From: Brasenia schreberi
Lineage: Eukaryota; Streptophyta; Magnoliopsida; Nymphaeales; Cabombaceae
Direction of reading: 5' to 3'
Assembly (NCBI GenBank): GCA_036023115.1
Contig: JAYKKT010000076.1
Coordinates: 1,860,001 to 1,924,000, forward strand
DNA length: 64,000 nucleotides
Below the pieces are notes generated by a model that did no database searches, was not told the origin of the DNA, and saw only the letters and a list, made by a program, of their open reading frames with translations. Shown one piece after another: positions 32,554-44,617 of this stretch. Every line of letters begins with the position of its first letter. The first letter of the stretch is position 1. The position numbers were made by a program, and so were the translations under genes.

Positions 32554-35500
32554 CTACACATGATACTTCTTTAAGTATTGAATATTGATAGGATCTGCTA
32601 AATTCCTACCTTCTACATCGATCAACCAATACGAATTGTTCGTAGTGGTTGCTCGTACAACATAGGGTCTATCCCAGTTGGGGCGCCACTTGCCTAGGGG
32701 GTGTGGGCCACGATGGTGGATGGTTTTTAAGACCAGATCTCCCACTTCAAAATGGCGAGGTCTCATGTGTTTGCTATAATGTCGGGCTATCCTTTGCCGG
32801 TATGCACGAGCATGATCCATGGCAAGGAGTCGCCTCTCATCTAGCAAATCTAGCTCGGCCATCCTAGCATGCTGAAGCGTCTCTAGGGGGAGGTCGAGTG
32901 CAATGGATGTATGGAATGAATGCAGTTGGGTATGAATGGGAAGAATGGCATTTGTGCCATAGACCAATTCGAATGGTGTGGCATTCGTGGGAGTCTGGAT
33001 GGAAGTCCTATAAGCCCATAAGGCTTCATCCAGCTTCTCGTGCCACATCCTACCCTTCTCTAAGGTTTTCTCAATGATACCAATGAGAGTCTTGTTTGTG
33101 GCTTCGGCTTGGCCATTGCCTTGAGGGTAGTAGGGCGAGGAGAAGTGGTGAGTTATGCCATACGTGTTGCACAACTTGACCATCCGCTCATTCGTGAATG
33201 GGGTACCATTATCAGACACAAGGTCTCGTGGAACCCCAAATCGAGCCAAGATATTCCTTCGGATGAAAGCCACCACATGTTGCCCCATTACATTCGTTAG
33301 GGAAATGGCTTCCACCCACTTGGAGAAATACTCCGTGGCTGCTAAAATAAAACGATGCCCATTCGAGGCCTTTGGAAATATTGGGCCTACAATGTCAAAC
33401 GCCCACATGGTAAATGGCCAGGGGCTGACCACGGAATGCAATGCCGATGAAGGGATATGAATGGCGTGCCCATGCACTTGACATGGATGACACTTCCTAA
33501 CATGATCGTGACAATCCTTTTTCAGGGTGGACCAAAAATAACCCCCTCTAAGTATTTTCATCACCATCATGTTGGCATTAACATGACCTCCACATTCTCC
33601 ATCGTGGAACCCGTGCATTACTATCCTAGCCTCCTCTAGGTCGATACACCTAAGCAGAATGCCGGTAAAACTCTTTTTGTATAAGACCCCACCCAGAATG
33701 GTGTATCGGGTCGAAATCTTACGAATGAATGCCTTATCTTTGGACGTGGCATCTTCGGTGAATCCCCCATTTTCTAAAAATTGTTTTATGTCATAGAACC
33801 AGGGTTTTTCAATAGACTCTGGGTTGTTTTGGCAAATATCCAAGTCGTGTGTGGATGGATGGGGCGCATGCCATATTTCCAAAGATCTGGTCCCCGAAAT
33901 GGGATCGACCTTCAAGGCTGAGCCCAAGGAGGAGAGGGCATTCGCGATGCCATTGTCCTCTCTTCCTACGTGTGTGAGTTTACACGACTGGAAGGTTTGG
34001 ACCAATCGAGTGGCCAACTCGTGATATGGAAGTAGTTTCTCATTACGTACTTGCCAAATTTTTAAAACCTGGTTTATGACAAGGAGCGAATCTCCAAAGA
34101 CCTCGATGCGTGATGCCCCTAGAGTTTTCGAAATTCTTAAGCCTTGTATGAGTGCTTCATACTCGGCTACGTTGTTGGAACATTCGAAATCTAAGCGGAC
34201 TGCTATGGGAATCTCGCCCTTTTCAGGGGAGATTAGGATGATCCCGGCACCAGCCCCTCGTAGGTTTCGTGCCCCGTCGAAGTGCATCTTCCACACTTGG
34301 TTTTCAAAAGAATTTGCCAAAATGTGGTTTTGAAAATGGTTTTGCAATATGCCTTCATCAGGCATTTCAACAAGAGTGGGATATGCGTCCTCTAAGGGGA
34401 ATTCAGCCACGTAATCTGCTAGGGCTTGCCCCTTAATGGAGATCTGGTGATGGTATTTTAGATCATACTCCATTAGAAGGAGTTGCCATTTGCCCAATCT
34501 ACCCGTGAGAATGGGTTTTTCGAACAAGTGCTTGATTGGATCGAGCTTGGACACTATCCAGATCTCATGATCTAGGAAATAGTGTCTGAATTTCTGGCAG
34601 GCCCAGACTAGGGCCAAGCATGTCTTCTCCATGGCTTGATAATTTCGTTCATAAGCCAAGAGAGTTTTCGAAATGTAGTAGATGGCATACTCCTTATGGG
34701 TGTCATCCTCGTATTGAGCCAACAGGGCTCCTAAAGCATTCATATGCACGGAGATGTATAATAAAAGCGGTTTTCCTTGTTTTGGAGGATTCAAAACGGG
34801 GGGATTAACCAAGTATGCCTTCAGTCTCTCGATGGACTTTTGGCATTCGTCATCCCATAAGAATTTCGTACCCTTCCTCAACAGTTTGTTGAAGGGTTCG
34901 CATCTAGTTGTCAGATTCGATATGAATCGGCGCACAGATTGTAATCGACCCTGGAGGCTACGGACTTGGGTGAGATTGGAGGGTGGAGCCATGTCTATGA
35001 TGGCTCGACACTTAGAGGGGTCGACTTCTATTCCCCTTTGGCTCACCATAAAGCCTAGAAGCTTCCCTGATTCTACCCCGAACACACATTTTTGAGGGTT
35101 TAGCTTTACTTTGTAAAGCCTAAGCCTTTCGAAAATCTTTTGTAAACATTCGATATGGGTGCATCGGGTTTTGGATTTCGCCAAGAGATCATCTACATAC
35201 ACTTCTACAAGCTCGTGAATTTGATCATGGAAGATCGTGTTCATGGCTCGTTGGTATGTTGCGCCGGCATTTTTCAAACCAAAGGGCATGACTGTATAGC
35301 AGTACGTGCCCCATGGGGTTGTGAAGGCGGTCTTACCCTGATCTCGTGGGCTTAGTTTGATTTGATTATAGCCTGAATAACCATCCATGAATGAAAACAT
35401 TTCATGATTTGCAGTACTATCGACTATCAAATCTATGTTTGGTAAAGGATAATTATCCTTTGGAGTGGCTTTATTCAGGTTTCTGAAATCGATGCATATT

Positions 35501-36348
35501 CAAATTTTTCCATTGGTTTTTCGAACTACAACGATATTTGACAACCAATCAGAATATGCAATGGGTTTTATAAATCTGGCTTTTAGCAGATCTTCTAAAC
35601 CCTCTTTGACTTGCGTGTGTACATTCGGGTGTATTTTCCTAAGCTTCTGCTTTATGGGTTTTACACCTGCATCTAAGGGAAGACGATGCTCGACTATGCT
35701 GGGATCTATGCCCGGCATGTCTTCATACGTCCATCCAAACACATCTAAATAGGTTCGTAGAAATGCAATGAATGCTAACTTTTCAGTTTCATGCAAGCAT
35801 GCGCCTATTTTGATGGTTTTGGGATTGGAATCATCCCCTAGGTTCACCTCTACGAAATCTCCTCCTACTGATTGGGAAGGTCTTTCAAAATCGAGAATTC
35901 TATGAAATTCTGGGAGCTCAGAAGTGGGATCTTCCTCAAGGGGATCCACTTCTGGGCTTTGATCATTCTCGTGGGCTATAGACCCGAGGGAACTTGATGC
36001 GTGGTTTTCAAAATAACCTGGTTTTGTACTTGGATTTTCAAGTGACTTTGAAATTTTTGGTCTGGCTATGCAGACGACACTTCTTTCAAAATCCTTTTCT
36101 TTTGCCAAAGGCCTACCAGGAGCAGCTATGTACAAAATCTTTTTGGTATTTTCCAAATTTTCGATTTTTTTGGGTTTTTGTAAAACAAGAACTTTGGGAA
36201 CTATACAAAGCACACTTTTTTCGAGTTTTTGTTTTTCCATTGTTTTTGGTTTTTCTTGTTTTTCGATTTTTTTGATTTTAAGTTTTTCAAATGTTTTTGG
36301 TATTTTTAGAAAAAGGGATCTTCCGTCATACCTACAAAGGGAAAACAC
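32554..36348 (-). pseudogene. pol: pol of element C, full length with one nonsense codon
   Basis: One open frame from 36348 to 32554 except for TGA at 35502-35500 (A and I have CGA at this Arg of the RT segment GKIRICIDF, so a CpG-type C-to-T change). Domains: lysine-rich leader, RT with YVDD at 35199-35188, gypsy RNase H (SVHMNALGALLAQYEDD onward), second RNase H (HFDGARN, AEYEAL, FGDS, then IANALSSL), integrase zinc domain (HVNANMM...KCHPCQVHG), DDE core (FDIVGP, SDNGTPF, NGQAEATNK) and GPY/F (NWDRPYVV, where others have GPYVV). The fourth acidic position of the second RNase H is Asn (33942-33940) against Asp in A and I. Frame: the same as gag, across a single TAA. Confidence 0.94.
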
Positions 36349-36354
36349 TACGGG

Positions 36355-39225
36355 TTAGACTCGGAATAGGAGGTCTAAACCGTAGGTTTCTTCTAAGACA
36401 GGCTCCGGGGCACCCTTGACCCAGGTGGTCACAGGGGGTGGCTCCGGCGGTATTCGGGGAGTATAGCCGATCCCATATCGGCTTGGGTTGGCCCTAGGAA
36501 GGATGGGCTCTAGGAGACCCTGGTTTTGTGCCCCTAGACTCTTGTAGGGCGTGTAGCCCATGTTCAATAACATGTTCCACGACCTTTTGTTTTTTGAAAA
36601 GATGGGATACAAGTCGTGGTCCTGGAACATGCTATCGTCCATATTAGGCTCGTATGGCCTTTTGTCCAGGGGTTTTGGAAATAGGGAACGTTTGGGTTTT
36701 CCTAGGAGGATTAGAGTTGGGAGGGGGCCTGCTTTGGGCGGCCCCTTCACATATACAACCTTCCTAGGGTTGTTCAACACGAGCCGAGGTGGCTCAACCA
36801 TAATTTGCCCCAAGTTAGCCTCATGGGCCTGAGAGCTTGATAAACAAGGGGAGTTTATGATCCCTTGAAGCTGTGGGTGACTCTCACCTAGGATCACTAC
36901 GACCTGGTCCCTAAAAGGGATCTTAACACACCTGTGGAAGGTGGATGGCACAGCGCACAAACTGTGTATCCAGGGTCTTCCCAGCAACAGGTTATAATGG
37001 GGGTGGATGTCCAAGACATGGAACACCCCCGTGTGTTCGATCCCTCCCGTTTCCATTGGGAGTTCGATGGATCCTAAAGGTCTAGACGCATTCCCATCGT
37101 ATCCAGTGATAACGATGGGGCTTGGGTTCATTGAAGTCAAGGTGACTCCGATTTTGTACGCCACATGAAGTGGAAGGATGTTGAGCCCTCCTCCACCATC
37201 GACTAGGCACCTGTCCAGAGAGTGGTTGTTTAGAACCACCTCGATATGCAGGGCCTGGTTATGGGTTTTGTAGGGTCTATCTACATCATCTTCCGAAAAG
37301 GTGATGGGCGATTTTGCTCCTAATAAAGCCACTTGGGCAGACAAGGATTCTGGACTTATGTTCGAATCAACCTTGGCCCTTTCTAGAATTTTCTCTAAGA
37401 CAAGTCTATGCCTAGGCGAGGTTTTGATAAGCTCTAGGATAGACATGTGAATAGGAATCTTTGAAAGGTGGTTTTCGAAATCATAAGGATTTAGGATGAT
37501 TTTGTCCTTATCTGCTTTTGGCAGACCACTAGGGATACATGCTTTTGAGGGGCCAGGCACACTGACCACCTTTTGAGCACCTTGAAGGTGCGGGGGTTGG
37601 TAGATCCTCCCGGATCTAGTGACTTCCCCCACGATCAGCCTAGGGTTTGCACTAGACTTGGCTCTAAGGATGAGCTGAGGAGAACCTTGGATTTTCAAAA
37701 CTGGTTTTGCCGGGGTTTCCACTTTTGGTGGTCCCCGAATGACGACTTGGGCGGGCCTCTTGTATAATACAAGGATGGGCGCACAAGTGGGTCGACCAGG
37801 TTCTGGCTTTTGCGCTAGTTCCTTGGAAATCGTGAGGGTACATACCTCCTTTCCTTTCCCACTGCCACTGGCGTGTTTGGGAAAGGGTTCCTTGAAGATA
37901 GCTTGAGGTGGCTCAGGTTCCGCAGTGACCTGGAGCCGGCCTTCCGCTATCAAGTTCTCAATTTTATTTAAAAGAGAGAAGCAGCGTTTGGTATCATGGC
38001 CTTTGAGCCGATGATACTTGCAAAATCGGTTTAAATACCCCCCTTTGGACGTGACTCCTTCGGGGATTTCAGGGAGTTCGATCATGCCCTGGGCAAGTAA
38101 GAGGTCTAGGACCTCCGACACAGGTTGCCCCAGTGGAGTGTACTCCCGTTTTTCAACCGGTTTTTGAAAATTACGTTCTCTCTTATTTTCTATTTTTTCA
38201 AAATTTTTAGAAGTGCCTGCCATGCCTGGATCCACCCGGACATTGGCGATTTTATGGGGCTTTGCCCCTTTGTCCGTCGTGGGCAGCCCATATGCGATGG
38301 GCTTTTCCAAACGGGTTTTTGGAACGGCACTTCCTTTCCATAAGTGGTCGTATGTCCCTTTTCGCAAGTTGGTTTCGAAAAGGGAGGCCTTTTTGATCAA
38401 CTTATGGAAAGTTGAAATCTCATGGAGCGAGAGAAGGGTTTTTAACTCGCTTTTGAAATTATCCAAGATGAGCATTACTGCGCATCCTTCGGATATGGGC
38501 TCTCGCACTTGGCCCAAAAGAGACCTCCATCTTATAATGAAGGCATGCACGTCTTCGTTCATGCCTTGCTTTGTATCCCTTAAGGTATTCAGGGTTGGCG
38601 TGACTTCCACGTTGTGTGCAAATCTTTGCATGAAGCAGTTCGCTAACTCTTCAAAAGTAGCGAACTGGCTTAAGTCGTAGGAAGCCAGCCATTTGGCAGC
38701 TGTGCCTTTAAGGGATAGAGGGAACCAATACACCCATTTCATCGAGTCCTTTTTCTTCTTGTGGGCTCGACGTGAGAAAAGCTGCAAGTGAGACCTAGGG
38801 TCTCCCATGCCATCATACCGATGGAAGTTCGGTATTTCATCGTCACTGTCTGTTTCGTAATCCATAGGAAGGAAATCAGACAGGGCGTAGCTTCTTTTCT
38901 CTTTATTCTACCCTTTCAGCAGCTGCTGTAGGGCTTTACGGTCCTTTTGTGTGAAGGACTCGTGGTATTGGTTGCCTTCCATTACGGAGGCCTCTTTTTG
39001 CTTGCGAGATTTTTCAAATTTCTTTTTGGGCCTTTGTTCACCGTTTGATGAACATGAATCGCCTACTTCAGCCTCTTGGCTGAGAGCATCGATTTTGGCC
39101 TCAAACTCCCTTCTCAAGTCCTCGATTTCATCTAGTTTTATTTTGTTTTTGAAAATCCTCCTAGAGTGAGAACTTGATGCGCATGAGCCTTGGCTCGACA
39201 CTTCACTTGGATTGGATTTTGACAT
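36355..39225 (-). pseudogene. gag: gag-protease of element C, full length with one nonsense codon
   Basis: 957 codons including stop, the same length as the intact A gag, starting at ATG 39225. It is broken only by TAG at 38910-38908, where I has CAG and A has CAA. Capsid-like region with WLASYDLSQFATFEELANCF, knuckle CKYHRLKGHDTKRC, protease LVDGGGGLNIL and LLLGRPWIHSL, C-terminus DLLFRV. The protease has Asp-Gly-Gly-Gly where most retroviral-type proteases have Asp-Ser/Thr-Gly; A and I share this. Confidence 0.94.
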
Positions 39226-39345
39226 GCTTTTCAAGCTTTTTCAAAATTTCCTAAGTACAAGCAAAGAAAACAAGTTAAAATGACACCTTTTTACAAAATT
39301 TTTGCAAGACTTCTACAAGTAAACTCGATTTCTGAAAAGGCTCAC

Positions 39346-39363
39346 GTCCCACCGGGCGTGCCA
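39346..39363 (-). promoter_or_regulatory. Primer-binding site of element C
   Basis: Complement reads TGGCACGCCCGGTGGGAC, 5 nt inside the 5' LTR end at 39369; identical to A. Confidence 0.8.
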
Positions 39364-39368
39364 ATCTC

Positions 39369-39751
39369 TGTAGACGCGCGAAAAATCCCTGCCTCTTCAT
39401 CCCTTCCAGGGGCTTGGAGTGGATCTTCTCGTGCGTCTCAGGCCTATGTATACAAATAGGGCGTGCCAGCTAGCTTACTTAAGCTAGCGAAGATATTTTT
39501 ATCACTGACTTCTAAACGTGGCGACTGTGAGCAAGTAAGCTCTTGTCGTCGCAGACCTTCTTGCACCGATGCGCAAGGGTCAGTCTGTACGCTTTTGCAA
39601 AAATCGAGTTTTGGAGAAAAAGTCCACGAAGCGGTTCGAGGTGTCTATTTCGGGTCTTTAAGATGCAATTGCATATTTTAGATCACGTGGATTTGCACGT
39701 GCCTAAGTCTTTTCTTTTATCCCTTTTCGGGCCACCTAGTTTGTGTGTTAT
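39369..39751 (-). mobile_element. 5' LTR of element C, U5-proximal 383 bp, interrupted by B
   Basis: Matches 28210-28590 of the 3' LTR and stops at ...GTGTGTTAT, where the 3' LTR continues with GAACACTCCACTACATGGG. Family-2 LTR sequence begins at 39752. The rest of this LTR should lie beyond the right edge, preceded by a duplicate of GTTAT (39747-39751). Confidence 0.92.
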
Positions 39752-41369
39752 TGTAGACACCGAAAATTTTCACTTATGGGTTCTTAGGCCTGAAGTGAAC
39801 CTTTTCGCAATCTACTTCGCTTTATGGGCGTGCCAGCTAGTTTACTTTAACTAGCAAAGTATGTTTTGAAAACAATCTGACTTTTGAAAGGCGATTGTAG
39901 GCAAGCGGGATTTTTACGTCGCAGACCTTCTTGCACCGATGCGCAAGGGTCAGTCTGTACGCTTAGAGACTTCGTTTTGAAACAAGTTTAACTCAAAATA
40001 TATTTTGAATGAAGAAGTGTTTTAAAACCTTTTGAAAACCATGCATTTGGGCGATTTTGACTTTGTAAGGGTTGGACGACCCTAAGTCTTGCGCGATTTG
40101 ATTCGGGTTTGTACGATTCTCAGATTTTAGATCACGTGGATTTGCACGTGCCTAAGTCTTTCTTTTTATCCCTTTATGGGCCACCTAGGTGTGTGTTATG
40201 AACACTCCACTACATGGGCGAATTTGAGCGGGAGTACGGGGCTTGCTTCGATGCAATATGCGTCCTACCTCGTGGTATGGCGTAGATGCAATGCAAACTC
40301 ACGCTACTCCAAAGGGAAAACCCGAAATTAAAAGACAATGCCGAAGGGAAATTGCCGAAGGGAAATGACTTGTAAAGTAAATAGCCGAAGGGAAATGACT
40401 TGTAAAGTAAATAGCGGAAGGGGAAATATGGCTATATCTTAAGAGCGGAAAGGCTCAATTGTGTAAGTGTGTGTCGTGTATATATTGAAAGACAACGCAC
40501 ACGACTTGAACCTTAAAACCCGAATCTTAAAGACGTAGCCGAAAGAAATACTTTATATAGAGTATATGTAGGGGCCCTTACTTGGGTCTTGTAAATAAGA
40601 GCGAAGGCTCAATGTGTGTGCGTGCTTGAATTGAAAGACTTACACACACGACATGAAATGAAACCCAAATATAAATTGCAGTATGCCTTGACTAAGGTCT
40701 TGGGAGTAAGAGCGAAAGCTCAATGTGTGTGAGTGTAGAATTGAAGTACTACGCACACGACATAAATGAAACCCAAATATAACTGCAATAAGGCCTTTAC
40801 TAAGGTCTTGGGAGTAAGAGCGAAGGCTCAATGTGTGTGCGTGTGGAAAATGGAAAGACAACACACACGACTTAATTAAAAACCCCCTTGACTTAAAATA
40901 TATAAATATAACTATATATTAAGGGCTTGTTAGGCCCGTGTGTGTGCAAGAAGTGTACGACTAAGAGCGGAAAGGCTGAAGTGCGTGTGTGTGTGGGTGT
41001 GTCAAACCACGTTATTACAATCGGGGGGAGACGAAGCTCCTTTACTACAACCCCGTATCAAAATTTAATTGAATATAAAGCAAGTTAATGTAATAGACCA
41101 AGTTTAGACACTTACAAATAGCTGGTCCATGTTCAACTTGCTTGCACGTGGGCTCACGGTTCACCTTGGGCAGCCAAGAGGGGGTTATCCTAGGGAGCTT
41201 TGAGGGAGGTTCTATGGGGCACGGTTAGGGTCTTAGGGGAACTAAGGTTCGGCCAAGACGGGGGCTGTGTAAGGTCTGTCCTAGGGTCTGTCCTAGGGTA
41301 CAGGTCACGGCCAGGGTGCAGGTTAGGTCGGCAGGAAGGTGGTCAAGTCGACAGGAAGGCGTCGGGTGC

Positions 41370-41540
41370 AGCAATCGGGCGCCTGGCGCTGGGCGCTGGG
41401 CGCTGGCGGGCGTCTGGCGCTGGGCGTTGGGCGCTGGCGGGCGTCTGGCGCTGGGCGCTGGGGCGCGGGATGGCGTCAGGGCGCGGGATGGCGTCAGGGC
41501 GCGGGATGGCGTCAGGGCGCGCGGACAGCGTCAGGGTGCG
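41370..41540. repeat. CpG-rich minisatellite in B LTR 1
   Basis: GGCGCTGG-type words followed by three 18-bp units of GGGCGCGGGATGGCGTCA. B LTR 2 has four such units (about 46325-46400). Alanine/arginine-rich open frames on both strands here are translations of the repeat and I reject them as genes. Confidence 0.88.
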
Positions 41541-41946
41541 CACGGCAGGCGCGGTCCGGTTAGGTTTAGGTTGGTTCAAGTCTAGGGTTAGGTTTGGTCG
41601 AACCTAGGTTGGGTTAGGGCTAGGTTTAGTTAGGGTTAGGTTCAGTTGGGGTTAGGTAGGTTCGAACCTAGGCTAGGTTGGGGTTAGGTTTAGAGGGGTG
41701 TAGAGAGAATGGCTAGGTTAGGTTAGGCTTACCTCTTAGAGCTGGTCCTTCTTGGCTTGAGCCCACGTCTCCACGGTTGCAGCCACTTGGTCCAGCCCAC
41801 CTTGGTTGCAGCCACTTGGTCTAGACCCACTTAACCCACATGGCTTGAACCCACCTCACCCAATGAGCCCACATGGCTAGGTCTATCACTCCCTCTCTCT
41901 CCTCCCAAATATTTGCATGAACCCTTTACATGGACCCCCTCACCTC

Positions 41947-41954
41947 TATTTATA
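41947..41954 (-). promoter_or_regulatory. TATA box of B LTR 1
   Basis: Complement reads TATAAATA, within a short palindrome CTCTATTTATAGAG. B LTR 2 has the same at 46832-46839. Confidence 0.7.
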
Positions 41955-42593
41955 GAGATTTGAGGTGGGTCTTGGATTTGGGTTTGGGTTTGGGGTTTGA
42001 ATCCATACCCAAATCCAAACACTATTTGGATCTGGATATTGGATCTCGGATATTTTGAGATCTGTATCCGATCCAAACCCAATATTTTTATGGATACGGA
42101 TCTGGATATTTTGATCCAGATCTGATCCAATCCAAACACTATTTGGATCCAATCCAAATCCAAACACTATTTGGATTGGCCCAAATCCAAACACTATTCA
42201 TTACATGGATTTGGATCTGGATATATATGGTCCAGATCCAAATCAAAATTTCTTCGGACAGTCCTTCTTGGCTTCTCAAGGCGAACGATCTGTGCGGGCA
42301 CTGGCTTCATCAGCGCTCCGTCTGGTGCTGGGTTTTCCCCAACTTTGTCGTCCGGACTCCGTCTTGCCGTTCTGGACTCCGTTGAGCTTTTCATCAAATG
42401 GGCTCTGCTTTCTTTTATTTTTTTATCAGGGAGTGGCTTCTGAAGCTCTGGGCTTGAATCCTCTTCCGGCCTAGGGTCTTCTTTTGCCTTCTGTACCTGT
42501 TTTCACATTTCAAAACAGGTCGTCGTTTTGGCTCAAACGAGCTTTTTGGTGTTTTGAGAGTTTTTGAAAAATAGAAGATTTGGGGTGTTTACA

Positions 42594-44617
42594 GATGCCC
42601 CTCTTTGGCATTATCCAAATGTATTTGGATAATGGCAAAGAAGAAACACCCCATTCTCTCAAATTTTCTCGAGAATACACCATTTATTTCGCAAAAACCC
42701 TGTTTTCTTTTTCCACAAGTGTGGATTTTCAGCAAAAGGGGGCCTTTCCTAGCTATTTCCCTATATGTATGATCATGCACGAATGACTCTTTGAATGCAT
42801 GCATGAGAAAAATTTTATTTTTGTTTTTGAGCCCGAAGAGAGCCTTTTGAGGCTGGTTGCTCCGAGCAGGTTTTTACCCATGTCTTTTTGACATTCGTGG
42901 GTTTTTCGAAAATTTCTTTTTGAAAAGGAACTCCTTTTAACTTGTATCGAAAAGGACTTCCATTTTTCATACTTCCCTTCATTCGGGTTTCAATACCTGC
43001 TACTCAGTAGAGGTTTTTGGGTAGGAAAACTTGGAAAACATTTCAAAGTTCCATTTCCTACAAAACAGAGTCGAGTTCTCAAACAAAATGAAATCCAAAT
43101 AAGCCGATTTTATTCGTACTTTAGGATTTTCGCAAATTTGAATCTTTTTCCTCGGGGATAAGCCGTAGGGATATGGGAAAGAGATACCACGGTCCCTTCT
43201 GAAGCGTCCCGTGGTTTTAGGCAAAGAATCGGAAAATCGCTCTTTGGAGCTTTGGCTTTTTGTTTCTTTTTCATAGAGGGTCTCCCTTTGGGAGTATTTT
43301 TTTCATTAATCCCTCTTTTCTTTAAAGGAGAGCAGCTCTTTGGAGGAGTTTTTGTATTCCCTGTTTATGAAGGGAAGACCTCTTTGGGAGGAGTGTTTTT
43401 ATATCTCCTTTTTCTTTTGAAACGAGAAGACCTCTTTCGAAGGAGTTTTTGTATTCCCTGTTTATGAAGGGAAGACCACTTTCGGAGGAGTTTTTGTATT
43501 CTCGATTTTTTTTTTCTTTCTTTTGAAAATAGCCAATTTTCCTTTTTGGAGAGAAAGTAGGATGGGGGAGGGCTTATCCCTTTGGTTACTCGATTCAAAC
43601 GAGATCGTCCTATTTCTTAATAGCATCTGCTATTCGAAAATATTTTGATATTTTGAACAAGGCTTAATCTTGTAAGCCAGGGTTCTTTGAAATATAGCCA
43701 ATTCATTTTTGGAAGACTCTACTTTTCGAAAAGTATAGATTCCTCCATTCGGGGTTATACAATCTACTTCGATCCTTCTTTCAAGAAGTTTCAAAGGAGT
43801 TCGATTTTTCAAAATCTTTTTGAAAAAGAATTCAGCATAAACCCTTTTGAATATTCGGGCATTTTCAGGGTTTTGCTAATTTCTACCCACAATATCAACA
43901 AATTTCTAATTTTTGTTGCCCTTTTGAAGACATGGGGATATTTCTACTCGAGTTTGCCACCCTTTTGGGCTTTCTTCGGGGTGATATGATGCATGCTATG
44001 CACTCCATGTGTTTTAAAATGGAAATACATGTCTTTATGCAATGATGAACACATGAAATGTATCTCACAAATCACGAAGGAGATGCATTCGCTTATCCAT
44101 GGAAAGTGTCTAGGGGCTGTGTTTAAAAATGCCCCTAGCTTGATGGGAATTTCGCATGGCCGTATGGTGAAGGGCCATGGCTTTTCAAAGGGATTTTGGA
44201 TGGACAATGGTATGTTCATGTCCATGCACTTCCATGGTTTTTCTAACATGATTATGATACTTTTTGCTCAAGGATGGGAAACATAACCAGCCCTAAGTGA
44301 TCGTCATGGCCATCAGGTTTTAGTTTTGACATGGTCTCCATATTTCATCGTGAGATTCATGTTTTTATCCTAACACAATCAAGGTTTTCATATAAACCAG
44401 AAGTTGAAGAAAATCTTTCTTTTCAAAGCCATGAAAGGTTTTTGTGAAATGTGTAACCCTTTTTCAAGATTCTCATTTCCTTTTTTAAAATTTGCCTCGA
44501 AGGTGTTGGTTTTGATTTGTATGGAGACATGCCTATGAAGGGTCGATACTTAGGGGGTCGACTCTTATTGCCCCTTTGATTTTGCAAAACCCTGAATTCG
44601 ATTTCTAGAATCATGTC
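42594..44617 (-). pseudogene. pol: B internal region 1: decayed pol 3' end and UTR
   Basis: 2,024 bp. From the LTR: PPT complement (42598-42606), palindrome (42603-42640), UTR, a short tandem repeat (43325-43510), then remnants of pol on the minus strand. The segment 44626-44423 aligns in frame with the RT thumb region of C (the GFMVSQRGIEVDPSKCRAI part, here RVLQNQRGNKSRPPKYRPF). The segment near 44330-44200 aligns at base level with the integrase zinc domain of C (33640-33480). gag, the RNase H domains and the integrase core are not recognisable. Integrase C-terminal homology is faint around 43870-43920. Confidence 0.75.
43325..43510. repeat. Short tandem repeat in the B internal region
   Basis: Repeats of GGAGGAGTTTTTGTATTCCC followed by TGTTTATGAAGGGAAGACC, about 48-55 bp each, with three to four imperfect units. 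The equivalent array in the second B internal copy (48240-48376) is the insertion target of A. Confidence 0.85.

Larger units (their letters stand above)
28210..39751 (-). mobile_element. Element C: near-intact Tat-like retrotransposon inside the 3' LTR of I
   Basis: Minus-strand family-1 element: 3' LTR 28210-31383, internal 31384-39368, and 5' LTR entered for only 383 bp (39369-39751) before B interrupts it. The left flank is I's LTR ending GGGAG, which should recur after the rest of C's 5' LTR beyond the right edge. Internal length (7,985 bp) equals that of A (7,994 bp). gag and pol are each full length and each closed by one C-to-T nonsense change. Over the shared 380 bp the LTRs differ at about three sites. 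Confidence 0.92.
39752..42593 (-). mobile_element. B LTR 1 (family 2)
   Basis: 2,842 bp, with minus-strand termini TGTAAACACCCCAAATC and GTGTCTACA. Contains the hairpin/primer-mimic module (39826-39855), ATTGAGCC units (reversed, 40440-40990), a GC-rich minisatellite (41370-41540), the donor-like AAGAG|GTAAGC (complement at 41732), TATAAATA (complement of 41947-41954) and a GGAT/ATCC inverted-repeat tract (41980-42240). Confidence 0.92.

Noticed and set aside
41200..41607. Alanine/arginine/glycine-rich open frames in several frames of the B LTR (also 46183-46470)
   Set aside because: They translate a CpG-rich minisatellite on both strands, with unit-number changes between copies and no conserved start.
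43630..44286. Open frames of 60-101 aa in the B internal region, conserved in the second copy (63154-63810)
   Set aside because: Conservation reflects recent duplication of B. Base-level alignment shows decayed integrase and UTR, and the frames do not follow the pol frame except briefly at 44626-44423.
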